From contig NC_135238.1 in NCBI RefSeq assembly GCF_051348905.1, positions 92,379,988 to 92,443,987 on the forward strand: a stretch of 64,000 nt of DNA, written 5' to 3'. This document shows, in pieces, positions 10,049 to 22,319 of this stretch; position 1 is the first letter of the stretch, and every line of letters begins with the position of its first letter. Both the position numbers and the translations under genes were made by a program. Under the pieces are notes generated by a model. It did no database searches and was not told where the DNA came from. It was given only the letters and a program-made list of their open reading frames with translations. The DNA is from Ranitomeya variabilis. Its lineage: Eukaryota > Chordata > Amphibia > Anura > Dendrobatidae.

Positions 10049-10201
10049 AATCCACTGGTTTTATGTTGTTATGCTTGATGCCATCTTCCTTCCTTTTTGG
10101 CCCCTATACAGAAGAAATTCTTAATCTCACAATTGCACTATCAGTAGAGACGCAGCCAAGGTAAATTTGAGGTTTTACGCAAGTGAAATTCCCATTTTTA
10201 A

Positions 10202-10506
10202 GGCTACGTTCACATTTGCGGTCCTCGCCGCAGCGTCGGGCGCCGCAGCGGCGCCGCATGCATCATGCGCCCCTATATTTAACATGGGGGCGCATGTACA
10301 TGCGGTGCACTTGCGTTTGGCGCCGCATGCGTCCCTGCGGCGCCCGCGTCGGGGCGCAGAGGACGCAGCAAGTTGCATTTTTGCTGCGTCCGAAATCAAT
10401 GAAAAAAAGGACGCATGCGGCGCAAAACGCAGCGTTGTGCATGCGTTTTGCCGCGTTTTTGTTTGCGTTGTGCGCTGCGGCGCACAACGCAAATGTGAAC
10501 GTAGCC
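10202..10506. mobile_element. PIF/Harbinger-like MITE, unit 7
   Basis: 305 bp; right arm has CTGCGGCGCAC as in unit 1. Confidence 0.9.
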
Positions 10507-10542
10507 TAAGATAGGAAGTTTGTTTTTCAGATGATGAAAACA

Positions 10543-10616
10543 AGGCACTGCTGAGATTCGAACTCAGGATCTCCTGTTTACTAGACAGGCGCTTTAACCA
10601 ACTAAGCCACAGCACC
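10543..10616 (-). tRNA. tRNA-Thr-AGT: tRNA-Thr(AGT), unit 7
   Basis: No difference seen from the unit 1 gene. Confidence 0.96.
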
Positions 10617-11063
10617 ACAAGCTGGAAAGCCTACGAAATCTAGGGAAGATGTCAGCACCAATCAAAACTTTCAAGTGGTTAACTTAGCAAGACAACATTG
10701 AGTTGAGTTTCATTCCATGCACACAGAAACGAGGAACAGGATGTAATTCTCAGTCATGAAGTCCAGCTTTAATTTGGGACTTTTTTTTCTTCCAAGTTAT
10801 GACACAAAATAGGCGGATTGAAGGAATTCCACGGCAGGGCCTAAGGAGGAAAAATTAGGAATGATTGAAAAGTTGGTATTAAAACCCTGAGCACTGGTTT
10901 ATTTCTTACAGAGTTTGCCCCAATCTAACTTTCAAAAATAGACACTGTAGGAGATAATATAAGGCCACTCTGACAAAAGCTGACATAAAATCTTCAGAGA
11001 AAGCACACTGACTGGTAAAAATAATCATTACATCTTATCTCCTTAGCGCATGAGCGCCATGTA

Positions 11064-11145
11064 GACGAGGTGGCCGAGTGGTTAAGGCGATGGACTGCTA
11101 ATCCATTGTGCTCTGCATGCATGGGTTCGAATCCCATCCTCGTCG
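11064..11145 (+). tRNA. tRNA-Ser-GCT: tRNA-Ser(GCT), unit 8
   Basis: Gene as in unit 1. Its spacer carries the T8-run and CCTAAGG variants also seen in units 4, 5, 10, 14 and 20. Confidence 0.97.
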
Positions 11146-11489
11146 GTTTAATCTGCTTGTTACACGTTGTATTGTTTTGATTTCTTTTCTAGCCCAAGCG
11201 GTAGATACTTCAAGCTTGAAAGTTTATCTTCCTTTTTAAGAAAGCTGCTATCAAACTTTGCAGAGTCAGAAGTGTAATTCCACTGGTTTTATCTTTTAAT
11301 GCTTGATGCATCCTTTATTCTCTAAAGAAAATTATATCATCTAATTCCTTTTTAAGCACTTCGACAGCAGAGATTTTTTTCTCTCAACTGCACTATGTTA
11401 GGACTGTGGTAAAGACAGGTTTAATGTCATACAAGAACAAAAGTCCTCTTTTTTTGGCTAAAATGGCCCAAACTGAGGTGAAGAAAGAA

Positions 11490-11563
11490 AAGCACTGCTG
11501 ACATTCGAAATCAAGATTTTCTGTTTACTAAACAGGCGCTTTGACCAACTAAGCTAAAGACAA
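11490..11563 (-). pseudogene. tRNA-Thr(AGT) relic, unit 8
   Basis: Same decayed copy as in unit 1. Confidence 0.85.
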
Positions 11564-11716
11564 AATCCACTGGTTTTATGTTGTTATGCTTGATGCCATC
11601 TTCCTTCCTTTTTGGCCCCTATACAGAAGAAATTCTTAATCTCACAATTGCACTATCAGTAGAGACGCAGCCAAGGTAAATTTGAGGTTTTACGCAAGTG
11701 AAATTCCCATTTTTAA

Positions 11717-12020
11717 GGCTACGTTCACATTTGCGGTCCTCGCCGCAGCGTCGGGCGCCGCAGCGGCGCCGCATGCATCATGCGCCCCTATATTTAACAT
11801 GGGGGCGCATGTACATGCGGTGCACTTGCGTTTGGCGCCGCATGCGTCCCTGCGGCGCCCGCGTCGGGGCGCAGAGGACGCAGCAATTGCATTTTTGCTG
11901 CGTCCGAAATCAATGAAAAAAAGGACGCATGCGGCGCAAAACGCAGCGTTGTGCATGCGTTTTGCCGCGTTTTTGTTTGCGTTGTGCGCTGCAGCGCACA
12001 ACGCAAGTGTGAACGTAGCC
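11717..12020. mobile_element. PIF/Harbinger-like MITE, unit 8
   Basis: 304 bp; GCAGCAATTGCATTT and right repeat GCAAGTGTGAACG, both shared with unit 12. Confidence 0.9.
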
Positions 12021-12056
12021 TAAGATAGGAAGTTTGTTTTTCAGATGATGAAAACA

Positions 12057-12130
12057 AGGCACTGCTGAGATTCGAACTCAGGATCTCCTGTTTACTAGAC
12101 AGGCGCTTTAACCAACTAAGCCACAGCACC
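12057..12130 (-). tRNA. tRNA-Thr-AGT: tRNA-Thr(AGT), unit 8
   Basis: No difference seen from the unit 1 gene. Confidence 0.96.
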
Positions 12131-12577
12131 ACAAGCTGGAAAGCCTATGAAATCTAGGGAAGATGTCAGCACCAATCAAAACTTTCAAGTGGTTAACTTA
12201 GCAAGACAACATTGAGTTGAGTTTCATTCCATGCACACAGAAACGAGGAACAGGATGTAATTCTCAGTCATGAAGTCCAGCTTTAATTTGGGACTTATTT
12301 TTCTTCCAAGTTATGACACAAAATAGGCGGATTGAAGGAATTCCACGGCAGGGCCAAAGGAGGAAAAATTAGGAATGATTGAAAAGTTGGTATTAAAACC
12401 CTGAGCACTGGTTTATTTCTTACAGAGTTTGCCCCAATCTAACTTTAAAAAATAGACACTGTAGGAGATAATATAAGGCCACTCTGACAAAAGCTGACAT
12501 AAAATCTTCAGAGAAAGCACACTGACTGGTAAAAATAATCATTACATCTTATCTCCTTAGCGCATGAGCGCCATGTA

Positions 12578-12659
12578 GACGAGGTGGCCGAGTGGTTAAG
12601 GCGATGGACTGCTAATCCATTGTGCTCTGCATGCATGGGTTCGAATCCCATCCTCGTCG
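12578..12659 (+). tRNA. tRNA-Ser-GCT: tRNA-Ser(GCT), unit 9
   Basis: Gene as in unit 1. Its 3' flank has ACACATTG, shared only with unit 25. Confidence 0.97.
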
Positions 12660-13003
12660 GTTTAATCTGCTTGTTACACATTGTATTGTTTTGATTTCTT
12701 TTCTAGCCCAAGCGGTAGATACTTCAAGCTTGAAAGTTTATCTTCCTTTTTAAGAAAGCTGCTATCAAACTTTGCAGAGTCAGAAGTGTAATTCCACTGG
12801 TTTTATCTTTTAATGCTTGATGCATCCTTTATTCTCTAAAGAAAATTATATCATCTAATTCCTTTTTAAGCACTTCGACAGCAGAGATTTTTTTCTCTCA
12901 ACTGCACTATGTTAGGACTGTGGTAAAGACAGGTTTAATGTCATACAAGAACAAAAGTCCTCTTTTTTTGGCTAAAATGGCCCAAACTGAGGTGAAGAAA
13001 GAA

Positions 13004-13077
13004 AAGCACTGCTGACATTCGAAATCAAGATTTTCTGTTTACTAAACAGGCGCTTTGACCAACTAAGCTAAAGACAA
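13004..13077 (-). pseudogene. tRNA-Thr(AGT) relic, unit 9
   Basis: Same decayed copy as in unit 1. Confidence 0.85.
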
Positions 13078-13230
13078 AATCCACTGGTTTTATGTTGTTA
13101 TGCTTGATGCCATCTTCCTTCCTTTTTGGCCCCTATACAGAAGAAATTCTTAATCTCACAATTGCACTATCAGTAGAGACGCAGCCAAGGTAAATTTGAG
13201 GTTTTACGCAAGTGAAATTCCCATTTTTAA

Positions 13231-13535
13231 GGCTACGTTCACATTTGCGGTCCTCGCCGCAGCGTCGGGCGCCGCAGCGGCGCCGCATGCATCATGCGCC
13301 CCTATATTTAACATGGGGGCGCATGTACATGCGGTGCACTTGCGTTTGGCGCCGCATGCGTCCCTGCGGCGCCCGCGTCGGGGCGCAGAGGACGCAGCAA
13401 GTTGCATTTTTGCTGCGTCCGAAATCAATGAAAAAAAGGACGCATGCGGCGCAAAACGCAGCGTTGTGCATGCGTTTTGCCGCGTTTTTGTTTGCGTTGT
13501 GCGCTGCGGCGCACAACGCAAATGTGAACGTAGCC
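13231..13535. mobile_element. PIF/Harbinger-like MITE, unit 9
   Basis: 305 bp, as unit 1. Confidence 0.9.
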
Positions 13536-13571
13536 TAAGATATTAAGTTTGTTTTTCAGATGATGAAAACA

Positions 13572-13645
13572 AGGCACTGCTGAGATTCGAACTCAGGATC
13601 TCCTGTTTACTAGACAGGCGCTTTAACCAACTAAGCCACAGCACC
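13572..13645 (-). tRNA. tRNA-Thr-AGT: tRNA-Thr(AGT), unit 9
   Basis: Gene as in unit 1; its 3' flank has GATATTAAG instead of GATAGGAAG (near 13539). Confidence 0.96.
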
Positions 13646-14092
13646 ACAAGCTGGAAAGCCTACGAAATCTAGGGAAGATGTCAGCACCAATCAAAACTTT
13701 CAAGTGGTTAACTTAGCAAGACAACATTGAGTTGAGTTTCATTCCATGCACACAGAAACGAGGAACAGGATGTAATTCTCAGTCATGAAGTCCAGCTTTA
13801 ATTTGGGACTTTTTTTTCTTCCAAGTTATGACACAAAATAGGCGGATTGAAGGAATTCCACGGCAGGGCCTAAGGAGGAAAAATTAGGAATGATTGAAAA
13901 GTTGGTATTAAAACCCTGAGCACTGGTTTATTTCTTACAGAGTTTGCCCCAATCTAACTTTAAAAAATAGACACTGTAGGAGATAATATAAGGCCACTCT
14001 GACAAAAGCTGACATAAAATCTTCAGAGAAAGCACACTGACTGGTAAAAATAATCATTACATCTTATCTCCTTAGCGCATGAGCGCCATGTA

Positions 14093-14174
14093 GACGAGGT
14101 GGCCGAGTGGTTAAGGCGATGGACTGCTAATCTATTGTGCTCTGCATGCATGGGTTCGAATCCCATCCTCGTCG
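14093..14174 (+). tRNA. tRNA-Ser-GCT: tRNA-Ser(GCT), unit 10, G-T wobble variant
   Basis: C to T at position 41 turns the 29-41 pair into a G-U wobble. The same variant is in units 14 and 20. Probably still folds. Confidence 0.95.
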
Positions 14175-14518
14175 GTTTAATCTGCTTGTTACACGTTGTA
14201 TTGTTTTGATTTCTTTTCTAGCCCAAGCGGTAGATACTTCAAGCTTGAAAGTTTATCTTCCTTTTTAAGAAAGCTGCTATCAAACTTTGCAGAGTCAGAA
14301 GTGTAATTCCACTGGTTTTATCTTTTAATGCTTGATGCATCCTTTATTCTCTAAAGAAAATTATATCATCTAATTCCTTTTTAAGCACTTCGACAGCAGA
14401 GATTTTTTTCTCTCAACTGCACTATGTTAGGACTGTGGTAAAGACAGGTTTAATGTCATACAAGAACAAAAGTCCTCTTTTTTTGGCTAAAATGGCCCAA
14501 ACTGAGGTGAAGAAAGAA

Positions 14519-14592
14519 AAGCACTGCTGACATTCGAAATCAAGATTTTCTGTTTACTAAACAGGCGCTTTGACCAACTAAGCTAAAGACAA
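14519..14592 (-). pseudogene. tRNA-Thr(AGT) relic, unit 10
   Basis: Same decayed copy as in unit 1. Confidence 0.85.
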
Positions 14593-14745
14593 AATCCACT
14601 GGTTTTATGTTGTTATGCTTGATGCCATCTTCCTTCCTTTTTGGCCCCTATACAGAAGAAATTCTTAATCTCACAATTGCACTATCAGTAGAGACGCAGC
14701 CAAGGTAAATTTGAGGTTTTACGCAAGTGAAATTCCCATTTTTAA

Positions 14746-15050
14746 GGCTACGTTCACATTTGCGGTCCTCGCCGCAGCGTCGGGCGCCGCAGCGGCGCCG
14801 CATGCATCATGCGCCCCTATATTTAACATGGGGGCGCATGTACATGCGGTGCACTTGCGTTTGGCGCCGCATGCGTCCCTGCGGCGCCCGCGTCGGGGCG
14901 CAGAGGACGCAGCAAGTTGCATTTTTGCTGCGTCCGAAATCAATGAAAAAAAGGACGCATGCGGCGCAAAACGCAGCGTTGTGCATGCGTTTTGCCGCGT
15001 TTTTGTTTGCGTTGTGCGCTGCAGCGCACAACGCAAATGTGAACGTAGCC
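14746..15050. mobile_element. PIF/Harbinger-like MITE, unit 10
   Basis: 305 bp, CTGCAG form. Confidence 0.9.
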
Positions 15051-15086
15051 TAAGATAGGAAGTTTGTTTTTCAGATGATGAAAACA

Positions 15087-15160
15087 AGGCACTGCTGAGA
15101 TTCGAACTCAGGATCTCCTGTTTACTAGACAGGCGCTTTAACCAACTAAGCCACAGCACC
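15087..15160 (-). tRNA. tRNA-Thr-AGT: tRNA-Thr(AGT), unit 10
   Basis: No difference seen from the unit 1 gene. Confidence 0.96.
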
Positions 15161-15607
15161 ACAAGCTGGAAAGCCTATGAAATCTAGGGAAGATGTCAGC
15201 ACCAATCAAAACTTTCAAGTGGTTAACTTAGCAAGACAACATTGAGTTGAGTTTCATTCCATGCACACAGAAACGAGGAACAGGATGTAATTCTCAGTCA
15301 TGAAGTCCAGCTTTAATTTGGGACTTATTTTTCTTCCAAGTTATGACACAAAATAGGCGGATTGAAGGAATTCCACGGCAGGGCCAAAGGAGGAAAAATT
15401 AGGAATGATTGAAAAGTTGGTATTAAAACCCTGAGCACTGGTTTATTTCTTACAGAGTTTGCCCCAATCTAACTTTAAAAAATAGACACTGTAGGAGATA
15501 ATATAAGGCCACTCTGACAAAAGCTGACATAAAATCTTCAGAGAAAGCACACTGACTGGTAAAAATAATCATTACATCTTATCTCCTTAGCGCATGAGCG
15601 CCATGTA

Positions 15608-15689
15608 GACGAGGTGGCCGAGTGGTTAAGGCGATGGACTGCTAATCCATTGTGCTCTGCATGCATGGGTTCGAATCCCATCCTCGTCG
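15608..15689 (+). tRNA. tRNA-Ser-GCT: tRNA-Ser(GCT), unit 11
   Basis: No difference seen from the unit 1 gene. Confidence 0.97.
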
Positions 15690-16033
15690 GTTTAATCTGC
15701 TTGTTACACGTTGTATTGTTTTGATTTCTTTTCTAGCCCAAGCGGTAGATACTTCAAGCTTGAAAGTTTATCTTCCTTTTTAAGAAAGCTGCTATCAAAC
15801 TTTGCAGAGTCAGAAGTGTAATTCCACTGGTTTTATCTTTTAATGCTTGATGCATCCTTTATTCTCTAAAGAAAATTATATCATCTAATTCCTTTTTAAG
15901 CACTTCGACAGCAGAGATTTTTTTCTCTCAACTGCACTATGTTAGGACTGTGGTAAAGACAGGTTTAATGTCATACAAGAACAAAAGTCCTCTTTTTTTG
16001 GCTAAAATGGCCCAAACTGAGGTGAAGAAAGAA

Positions 16034-16107
16034 AAGCACTGCTGACATTCGAAATCAAGATTTTCTGTTTACTAAACAGGCGCTTTGACCAACTAAGCTA
16101 AAGACAA
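16034..16107 (-). pseudogene. tRNA-Thr(AGT) relic, unit 11
   Basis: Same decayed copy as in unit 1. Confidence 0.85.
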
Positions 16108-16260
16108 AATCCACTGGTTTTATGTTGTTATGCTTGATGCCATCTTCCTTCCTTTTTGGCCCCTATACAGAAGAAATTCTTAATCTCACAATTGCACTAT
16201 CAGTAGAGACGCAGCCAAGGTAAATTTGAGGTTTTACGCAAGTGAAATTCCCATTTTTAA

Positions 16261-16565
16261 GGCTACGTTCACATTTGCGGTCCTCGCCGCAGCGTCGGGC
16301 GCCGCAGCGGCGCCGCATGCATCATGCGCCCCTATATTTAACATGGGGGCGCATGTACATGCGGTGCACTTGCGTTTGGCGCCGCATGCGTCCCTGCGGC
16401 GCCCGCGTCGGGGCGCAGAGGACGCAGCAAGTTGCATTTTTGCTGCGTCCGAAATCAATGAAAAAAAGGACGCATGCGGCGCAAAACGCAGCGTTGTGCA
16501 TGCGTTTTGCCGCGTTTTTGTTTGCGTTGTGCGCTGCAGCGCACAACGCAAATGTGAACGTAGCC
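16261..16565. mobile_element. PIF/Harbinger-like MITE, unit 11
   Basis: 305 bp, CTGCAG form. Confidence 0.9.
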
Positions 16566-16601
16566 TAAGATAGGAAGTTTGTTTTTCAGATGATGAAAAC
16601 A

Positions 16602-16675
16602 AGGCACTGCTGAGATTCGAACTCAGGATCTCCTGTTTACTAGACAGGCGCTTTAACCAACTAAGCCACAGCACC
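16602..16675 (-). tRNA. tRNA-Thr-AGT: tRNA-Thr(AGT), unit 11
   Basis: No difference seen from the unit 1 gene. Confidence 0.96.
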
Positions 16676-17122
16676 ACAAGCTGGAAAGCCTATGAAATCT
16701 AGGGAAGATGTCAGCACCAATCAAAACTTTCAAGTGGTTAACTTAGCAAGACAACATTGAGTTGAGTTTCATTCCATGCACACAGAAACGAGGAACAGGA
16801 TGTAATTCTCAGTCATGAAGTCCAGCTTTAATTTGGGACTTATTTTTCTTCCAAGTTATGACACAAAATAGGCGGATTGAAGGAATTCCACGGCAGGGCC
16901 AAAGGAGGAAAAATTAGGAATGATTGAAAAGTTGGTATTAAAACCCTGAGCACTGGTTTATTTCTTACAGAGTTTGCCCCAATCTAACTTTAAAAAATAG
17001 ACACTGTAGGAGATAATATAAGGCCACTCTGACAAAAGCTGACATAAAATCTTCAGAGAAAGCACACTGACTGGTAAAAATAATCATTACATCTTATCTC
17101 CTTAGCGCATGAGCGCCATGTA

Positions 17123-17204
17123 GACGAGGTGGCCGAGTGGTTAAGGCGATGGACTGCTAATCCATTGTGCTCTGCATGCATGGGTTCGAATCCCATCCTC
17201 GTCG
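17123..17204 (+). tRNA. tRNA-Ser-GCT: tRNA-Ser(GCT), unit 12
   Basis: No difference seen from the unit 1 gene. Confidence 0.97.
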
Positions 17205-17548
17205 GTTTAATCTGCTTGTTACACGTTGTATTGTTTTGATTTCTTTTCTAGCCCAAGCGGTAGATACTTCAAGCTTGAAAGTTTATCTTCCTTTTTAAGA
17301 AAGCTGCTATCAAACTTTGCAGAGTCAGAAGTGTAATTCCACTGGTTTTATCTTTTAATGCTTGATGCATCCTTTATTCTCTAAAGAAAATTATATCATC
17401 TAATTCCTTTTTAAGCACTTCGACAGCAGAGATTTTTTTCTCTCAACTGCACTATGTTAGGACTGTGGTAAAGACAGGTTTAATGTCATACAAGAACAAA
17501 AGTCCTCTTTTTTTGGCTAAAATGGCCCAAACTGAGGTGAAGAAAGAA

Positions 17549-17622
17549 AAGCACTGCTGACATTCGAAATCAAGATTTTCTGTTTACTAAACAGGCGCTT
17601 TGACCAACTAAGCTAAAGACAA
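17549..17622 (-). pseudogene. tRNA-Thr(AGT) relic, unit 12
   Basis: Same decayed copy as in unit 1. Confidence 0.85.
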
Positions 17623-17775
17623 AATCCACTGGTTTTATGTTGTTATGCTTGATGCCATCTTCCTTCCTTTTTGGCCCCTATACAGAAGAAATTCTTAATC
17701 TCACAATTGCACTATCAGTAGAGACGCAGCCAAGGTAAATTTGAGGTTTTACGCAAGTGAAATTCCCATTTTTAA

Positions 17776-18079
17776 GGCTACGTTCACATTTGCGGTCCTC
17801 GCCGCAGCGTCGGGCGCCGCAGCGGCGCCGCATGCATCATGCGCCCCTATATTTAACATGGGGGCGCATGTACATGCGGTGCACTTGCGTTTGGCGCCGC
17901 ATGCGTCCCTGCGGCGCCCGCGTCGGGGCGCAGAGGACGCAGCAATTGCATTTTTGCTGCGTCCGAAATCAATGAAAAAAAGGACGCATGCGGCGCAAAA
18001 CGCAGCGTTGTGCATGCGTTTTGCCGCGTTTTTGTTTGCGTTGTGCGCTGCAGCGCACAACGCAAGTGTGAACGTAGCC
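17776..18079. mobile_element. PIF/Harbinger-like MITE, unit 12
   Basis: 304 bp; same private variants as unit 8, 6059 bp away. Confidence 0.9.
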
Positions 18080-18115
18080 TAAGATAGGAAGTTTGTTTTT
18101 CAGATGATGAAAACA

Positions 18116-18189
18116 AGGCACTGCTGAGATTCGAACTCAGGATCTCCTGTTTACTAGACAGGCGCTTTAACCAACTAAGCCACAGCACC
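18116..18189 (-). tRNA. tRNA-Thr-AGT: tRNA-Thr(AGT), unit 12
   Basis: No difference seen from the unit 1 gene. Confidence 0.96.
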
Positions 18190-18636
18190 ACAAGCTGGAA
18201 AGCCTATGAAATCTAGGGAAGATGTCAGCACCAATCAAAACTTTCAAGTGGTTAACTTAGCAAGACAACATTGAGTTGAGTTTCATTCCATGCACACAGA
18301 AACGAGGAACAGGATGTAATTCTCAGTCATGAAGTCCAGCTTTAATTTGGGACTTATTTTTCTTCCAAGTTATGACACAAAATAGGCGGATTGAAGGAAT
18401 TCCACGGCAGGGCCAAAGGAGGAAAAATTAGGAATGATTGAAAAGTTGGTATTAAAACCCTGAGCACTGGTTTATTTCTTACAGAGTTTGCCCCAATCTA
18501 ACTTTAAAAAATAGACACTGTAGGAGATAATATAAGGCCACTCTGACAAAAGCTGACATAAAATCTTCAGAGAAAGCACACTGACTGGTAAAAATAATCA
18601 TTACATCTTATCTCCTTAGCGCATGAGCGCCATGTA

Positions 18637-18718
18637 GACGAGGTGGCCGAGTGGTTAAGGCGATGGACTGCTAATCCATTGTGCTCTGCATGCATGGGTT
18701 CGAATCCCATCCTCGTCG
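18637..18718 (+). tRNA. tRNA-Ser-GCT: tRNA-Ser(GCT), unit 13
   Basis: No difference seen from the unit 1 gene. Confidence 0.97.
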
Positions 18719-19062
18719 GTTTAATCTGCTTGTTACACGTTGTATTGTTTTGATTTCTTTTCTAGCCCAAGCGGTAGATACTTCAAGCTTGAAAGTTTAT
18801 CTTCCTTTTTAAGAAAGCTGCTATCAAACTTTGCAGAGTCAGAAGTGTAATTCCACTGGTTTTATCTTTTAATGCTTGATGCATCCTTTATTCTCTAAAG
18901 AAAATTATATCATCTAATTCCTTTTTAAGCACTTCGACAGCAGAGATTTTTTTCTCTCAACTGCACTATGTTAGGACTGTGGTAAAGACAGGTTTAATGT
19001 CATACAAGAACAAAAGTCCTCTTTTTTTGGCTAAAATGGCCCAAACTGAGGTGAAGAAAGAA

Positions 19063-19136
19063 AAGCACTGCTGACATTCGAAATCAAGATTTTCTGTTTA
19101 CTAAACAGGCGCTTTGACCAACTAAGCTAAAGACAA
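19063..19136 (-). pseudogene. tRNA-Thr(AGT) relic, unit 13
   Basis: Same decayed copy as in unit 1. Confidence 0.85.
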
Positions 19137-19289
19137 AATCCACTGGTTTTATGTTGTTATGCTTGATGCCATCTTCCTTCCTTTTTGGCCCCTATACAGA
19201 AGAAATTCTTAATCTCACAATTGCACTATCAGTAGAGACGCAGCCAAGGTAAATTTGAGGTTTTACGCAAGTGAAATTCCCATTTTTAA

Positions 19290-19594
19290 GGCTACGTTCA
19301 CATTTGCGGTCCTCGCCGCAGCGTCGGGCGCCGCAGCGGCGCCGCATGCATCATGCGCCCCTATATTTAACATGGGGGCGCATGTACATGCGGTGCACTT
19401 GCGTTTGGCGCCGCATGCGTCCCTGCGGCGCCCGCGTCGGGGCGCAGAGGACGCAGCAAGTTGCATTTTTGCTGCGTCCGAAATCAATGAAAAAAAGGAC
19501 GCATGCGGCGCAAAACGCAGCGTTGTGCATGCGTTTTGCCGCGTTTTTGTTTGCGTTGTGCGCTGCGGCGCACAACGCAAATGTGAACGTAGCC
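19290..19594. mobile_element. PIF/Harbinger-like MITE, unit 13
   Basis: 305 bp, as unit 1. Confidence 0.9.
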
Positions 19595-19630
19595 TAAGAT
19601 AGGAAGTTTGTTTTTCAGATGATGAAAACA

Positions 19631-19704
19631 AGGCACTGCTGAGATTCGAACTCAGGATCTCCTGTTTACTAGACAGGCGCTTTAACCAACTAAGCCACAG
19701 CACC
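19631..19704 (-). tRNA. tRNA-Thr-AGT: tRNA-Thr(AGT), unit 13
   Basis: No difference seen from the unit 1 gene. Confidence 0.96.
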
Positions 19705-20151
19705 ACAAGCTGGAAAGCCTACGAAATCTAGGGAAGATGTCAGCACCAATCAAAACTTTCAAGTGGTTAACTTAGCAAGACAACATTGAGTTGAGTTTCA
19801 TTCCATGCACACAGAAACGAGGAACAGGATGTAATTCTCAGTCATGAAGTCCAGCTTTAATTTGGGACTTTTTTTTCTTCCAAGTTATGACACAAAATAG
19901 GCGGATTGAAGGAATTCCACGGCAGGGCCTAAGGAGGAAAAATTAGGAATGATTGAAAAGTTGGTATTAAAACCCTGAGCACTGGTTTATTTCTTACAGA
20001 GTTTGCCCCAATCTAACTTTAAAAAATAGACACTGTAGGAGATAATATAAGGCCACTCTGACAAAAGCTGACATAAAATCTTCAGAGAAAGCACACTGAC
20101 TGGTAAAAATAATCATTACATCTTATCTCCTTAGCGCATGAGCGCCATGTA

Positions 20152-20233
20152 GACGAGGTGGCCGAGTGGTTAAGGCGATGGACTGCTAATCTATTGTGCT
20201 CTGCATGCATGGGTTCGAATCCCATCCTCGTCG
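20152..20233 (+). tRNA. tRNA-Ser-GCT: tRNA-Ser(GCT), unit 14, G-T wobble variant
   Basis: Same position-41 T as unit 10 (6059 bp to the left) and unit 20 (8476 bp to the right). Confidence 0.95.
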
Positions 20234-20577
20234 GTTTAATCTGCTTGTTACACGTTGTATTGTTTTGATTTCTTTTCTAGCCCAAGCGGTAGATACTTCA
20301 AGCTTGAAAGTTTATCTTCCTTTTTAAGAAAGCTGCTATCAAACTTTGCAGAGTCAGAAGTGTAATTCCACTGGTTTTATCTTTTAATGCTTGATGCATC
20401 CTTTATTCTCTAAAGAAAATTATATCATCTAATTCCTTTTTAAGCACTTCGACAGCAGAGATTTTTTTCTCTCAACTGCACTATGTTAGGACTGTGGTAA
20501 AGACAGGTTTAATGTCATACAAGAACAAAAGTCCTCTTTTTTTGGCTAAAATGGCCCAAACTGAGGTGAAGAAAGAA

Positions 20578-20651
20578 AAGCACTGCTGACATTCGAAATC
20601 AAGATTTTCTGTTTACTAAACAGGCGCTTTGACCAACTAAGCTAAAGACAA
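20578..20651 (-). pseudogene. tRNA-Thr(AGT) relic, unit 14
   Basis: Same decayed copy as in unit 1. Confidence 0.85.
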
Positions 20652-20804
20652 AATCCACTGGTTTTATGTTGTTATGCTTGATGCCATCTTCCTTCCTTTT
20701 TGGCCCCTATACAGAAGAAATTCTTAATCTCACAATTGCACTATCAGTAGAGACGCAGCCAAGGTAAATTTGAGGTTTTACGCAAGTGAAATTCCCATTT
20801 TTAA

Positions 20805-21109
20805 GGCTACGTTCACATTTGCGGTCCTCGCCGCAGCGTCGGGCGCCGCAGCGGCGCCGCATGCATCATGCGCCCCTATATTTAACATGGGGGCGCATGT
20901 ACATGCGGTGCACTTGCGTTTGGCGCCGCATGCGTCCCTGCGGCGCCCACGTCGGGGCGCAGAGGACGCAGCAAGTTGCATTTTTGCTGCGTCCGAAATC
21001 AATGAAAAAAAGGACGCATGCGGCGCAAAACGCAGCGTTGTGCATGCGTTTTGCCGCGTTTTTGTTTGCGTTGTGCGCTGCAGCGCACAACGCAAATGTG
21101 AACGTAGCC
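20805..21109. mobile_element. PIF/Harbinger-like MITE, unit 14
   Basis: 305 bp, CTGCAG form; private GCGCCCACGTC near 20948. Confidence 0.9.
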
Positions 21110-21145
21110 TAAGATAGGAAGTTTGTTTTTCAGATGATGAAAACA

Positions 21146-21219
21146 AGGCACTGCTGAGATTCGAACTCAGGATCTCCTGTTTACTAGACAGGCGCTTTAA
21201 CCAACTAAGCCACAGCACC
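21146..21219 (-). tRNA. tRNA-Thr-AGT: tRNA-Thr(AGT), unit 14
   Basis: No difference seen from the unit 1 gene. Confidence 0.96.
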
Positions 21220-21666
21220 ACAAGCTGGAAAGCCTATGAAATCTAGGGAAGATGTCAGCACCAATCAAAACTTTCAAGTGGTTAACTTAGCAAGACAACA
21301 TTGAGTTGAGTTTCATTCCATGCACACAGAAACGAGGAACAGGATGTAATTCTCAGTCATGAAGTCCAGCTTTAATTTGGGACTTATTTTTCTTCCAAGT
21401 TATGACACAAAATAGGCGGATTGAAGGAATTCCACGGCAGGGCCAAAGGAGGAAAAATTAGGAATGATTGAAAAGTTGGTATTAAAACCCTGAGCACTGG
21501 TTTATTTCTTACAGAGTTTGCCCCAATCTAACTTTAAAAAATAGACACTGTAGGAGATAATATAAGGCCACTCTGACAAAAGCTGACATAAAATCTTCAG
21601 AGAAAGCACACTGACTGGTAAAAATAATCATTACATCTTATCTCCTTAGCGCATGAGCGCCATGTA

Positions 21667-21748
21667 GACGAGGTGGCCGAGTGGTTAAGGCGATGGACTG
21701 CTAATCCATTGTGCTCTGCATGCATGGGTTCGAATCCCATCCTCGTCG
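21667..21748 (+). tRNA. tRNA-Ser-GCT: tRNA-Ser(GCT), unit 15
   Basis: No difference seen from the unit 1 gene. Confidence 0.97.
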
Positions 21749-22092
21749 GTTTAATCTGCTTGTTACACGTTGTATTGTTTTGATTTCTTTTCTAGCCCAA
21801 GCGGTAGATACTTCAAGCTTGAAAGTTTATCTTCCTTTTTAAGAAAGCTGCTATCAAACTTTGCAGAGTCAGAAGTGTAATTCCACTGGTTTTATCTTTT
21901 AATGCTTGATGCATCCTTTATTCTCTAAAGAAAATTATATCATCTAATTCCTTTTTAAGCACTTCGACAGCAGAGATTTTTTTCTCTCAACTGCACTATG
22001 TTAGGACTGTGGTAAAGACAGGTTTAATGTCATACAAGAACAAAAGTCCTCTTTTTTTGGCTAAAATGGCCCAAACTGAGGTGAAGAAAGAA

Positions 22093-22166
22093 AAGCACTG
22101 CTGACATTCGAAATCAAGATTTTCTGTTTACTAAACAGGCGCTTTGACCAACTAAGCTAAAGACAA
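22093..22166 (-). pseudogene. tRNA-Thr(AGT) relic, unit 15
   Basis: Same decayed copy as in unit 1. Confidence 0.85.
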
Positions 22167-22319
22167 AATCCACTGGTTTTATGTTGTTATGCTTGATGCC
22201 ATCTTCCTTCCTTTTTGGCCCCTATACAGAAGAAATTCTTAATCTCACAATTGCACTATCAGTAGAGACGCAGCCAAGGTAAATTTGAGGTTTTACGCAA
22301 GTGAAATTCCCATTTTTAA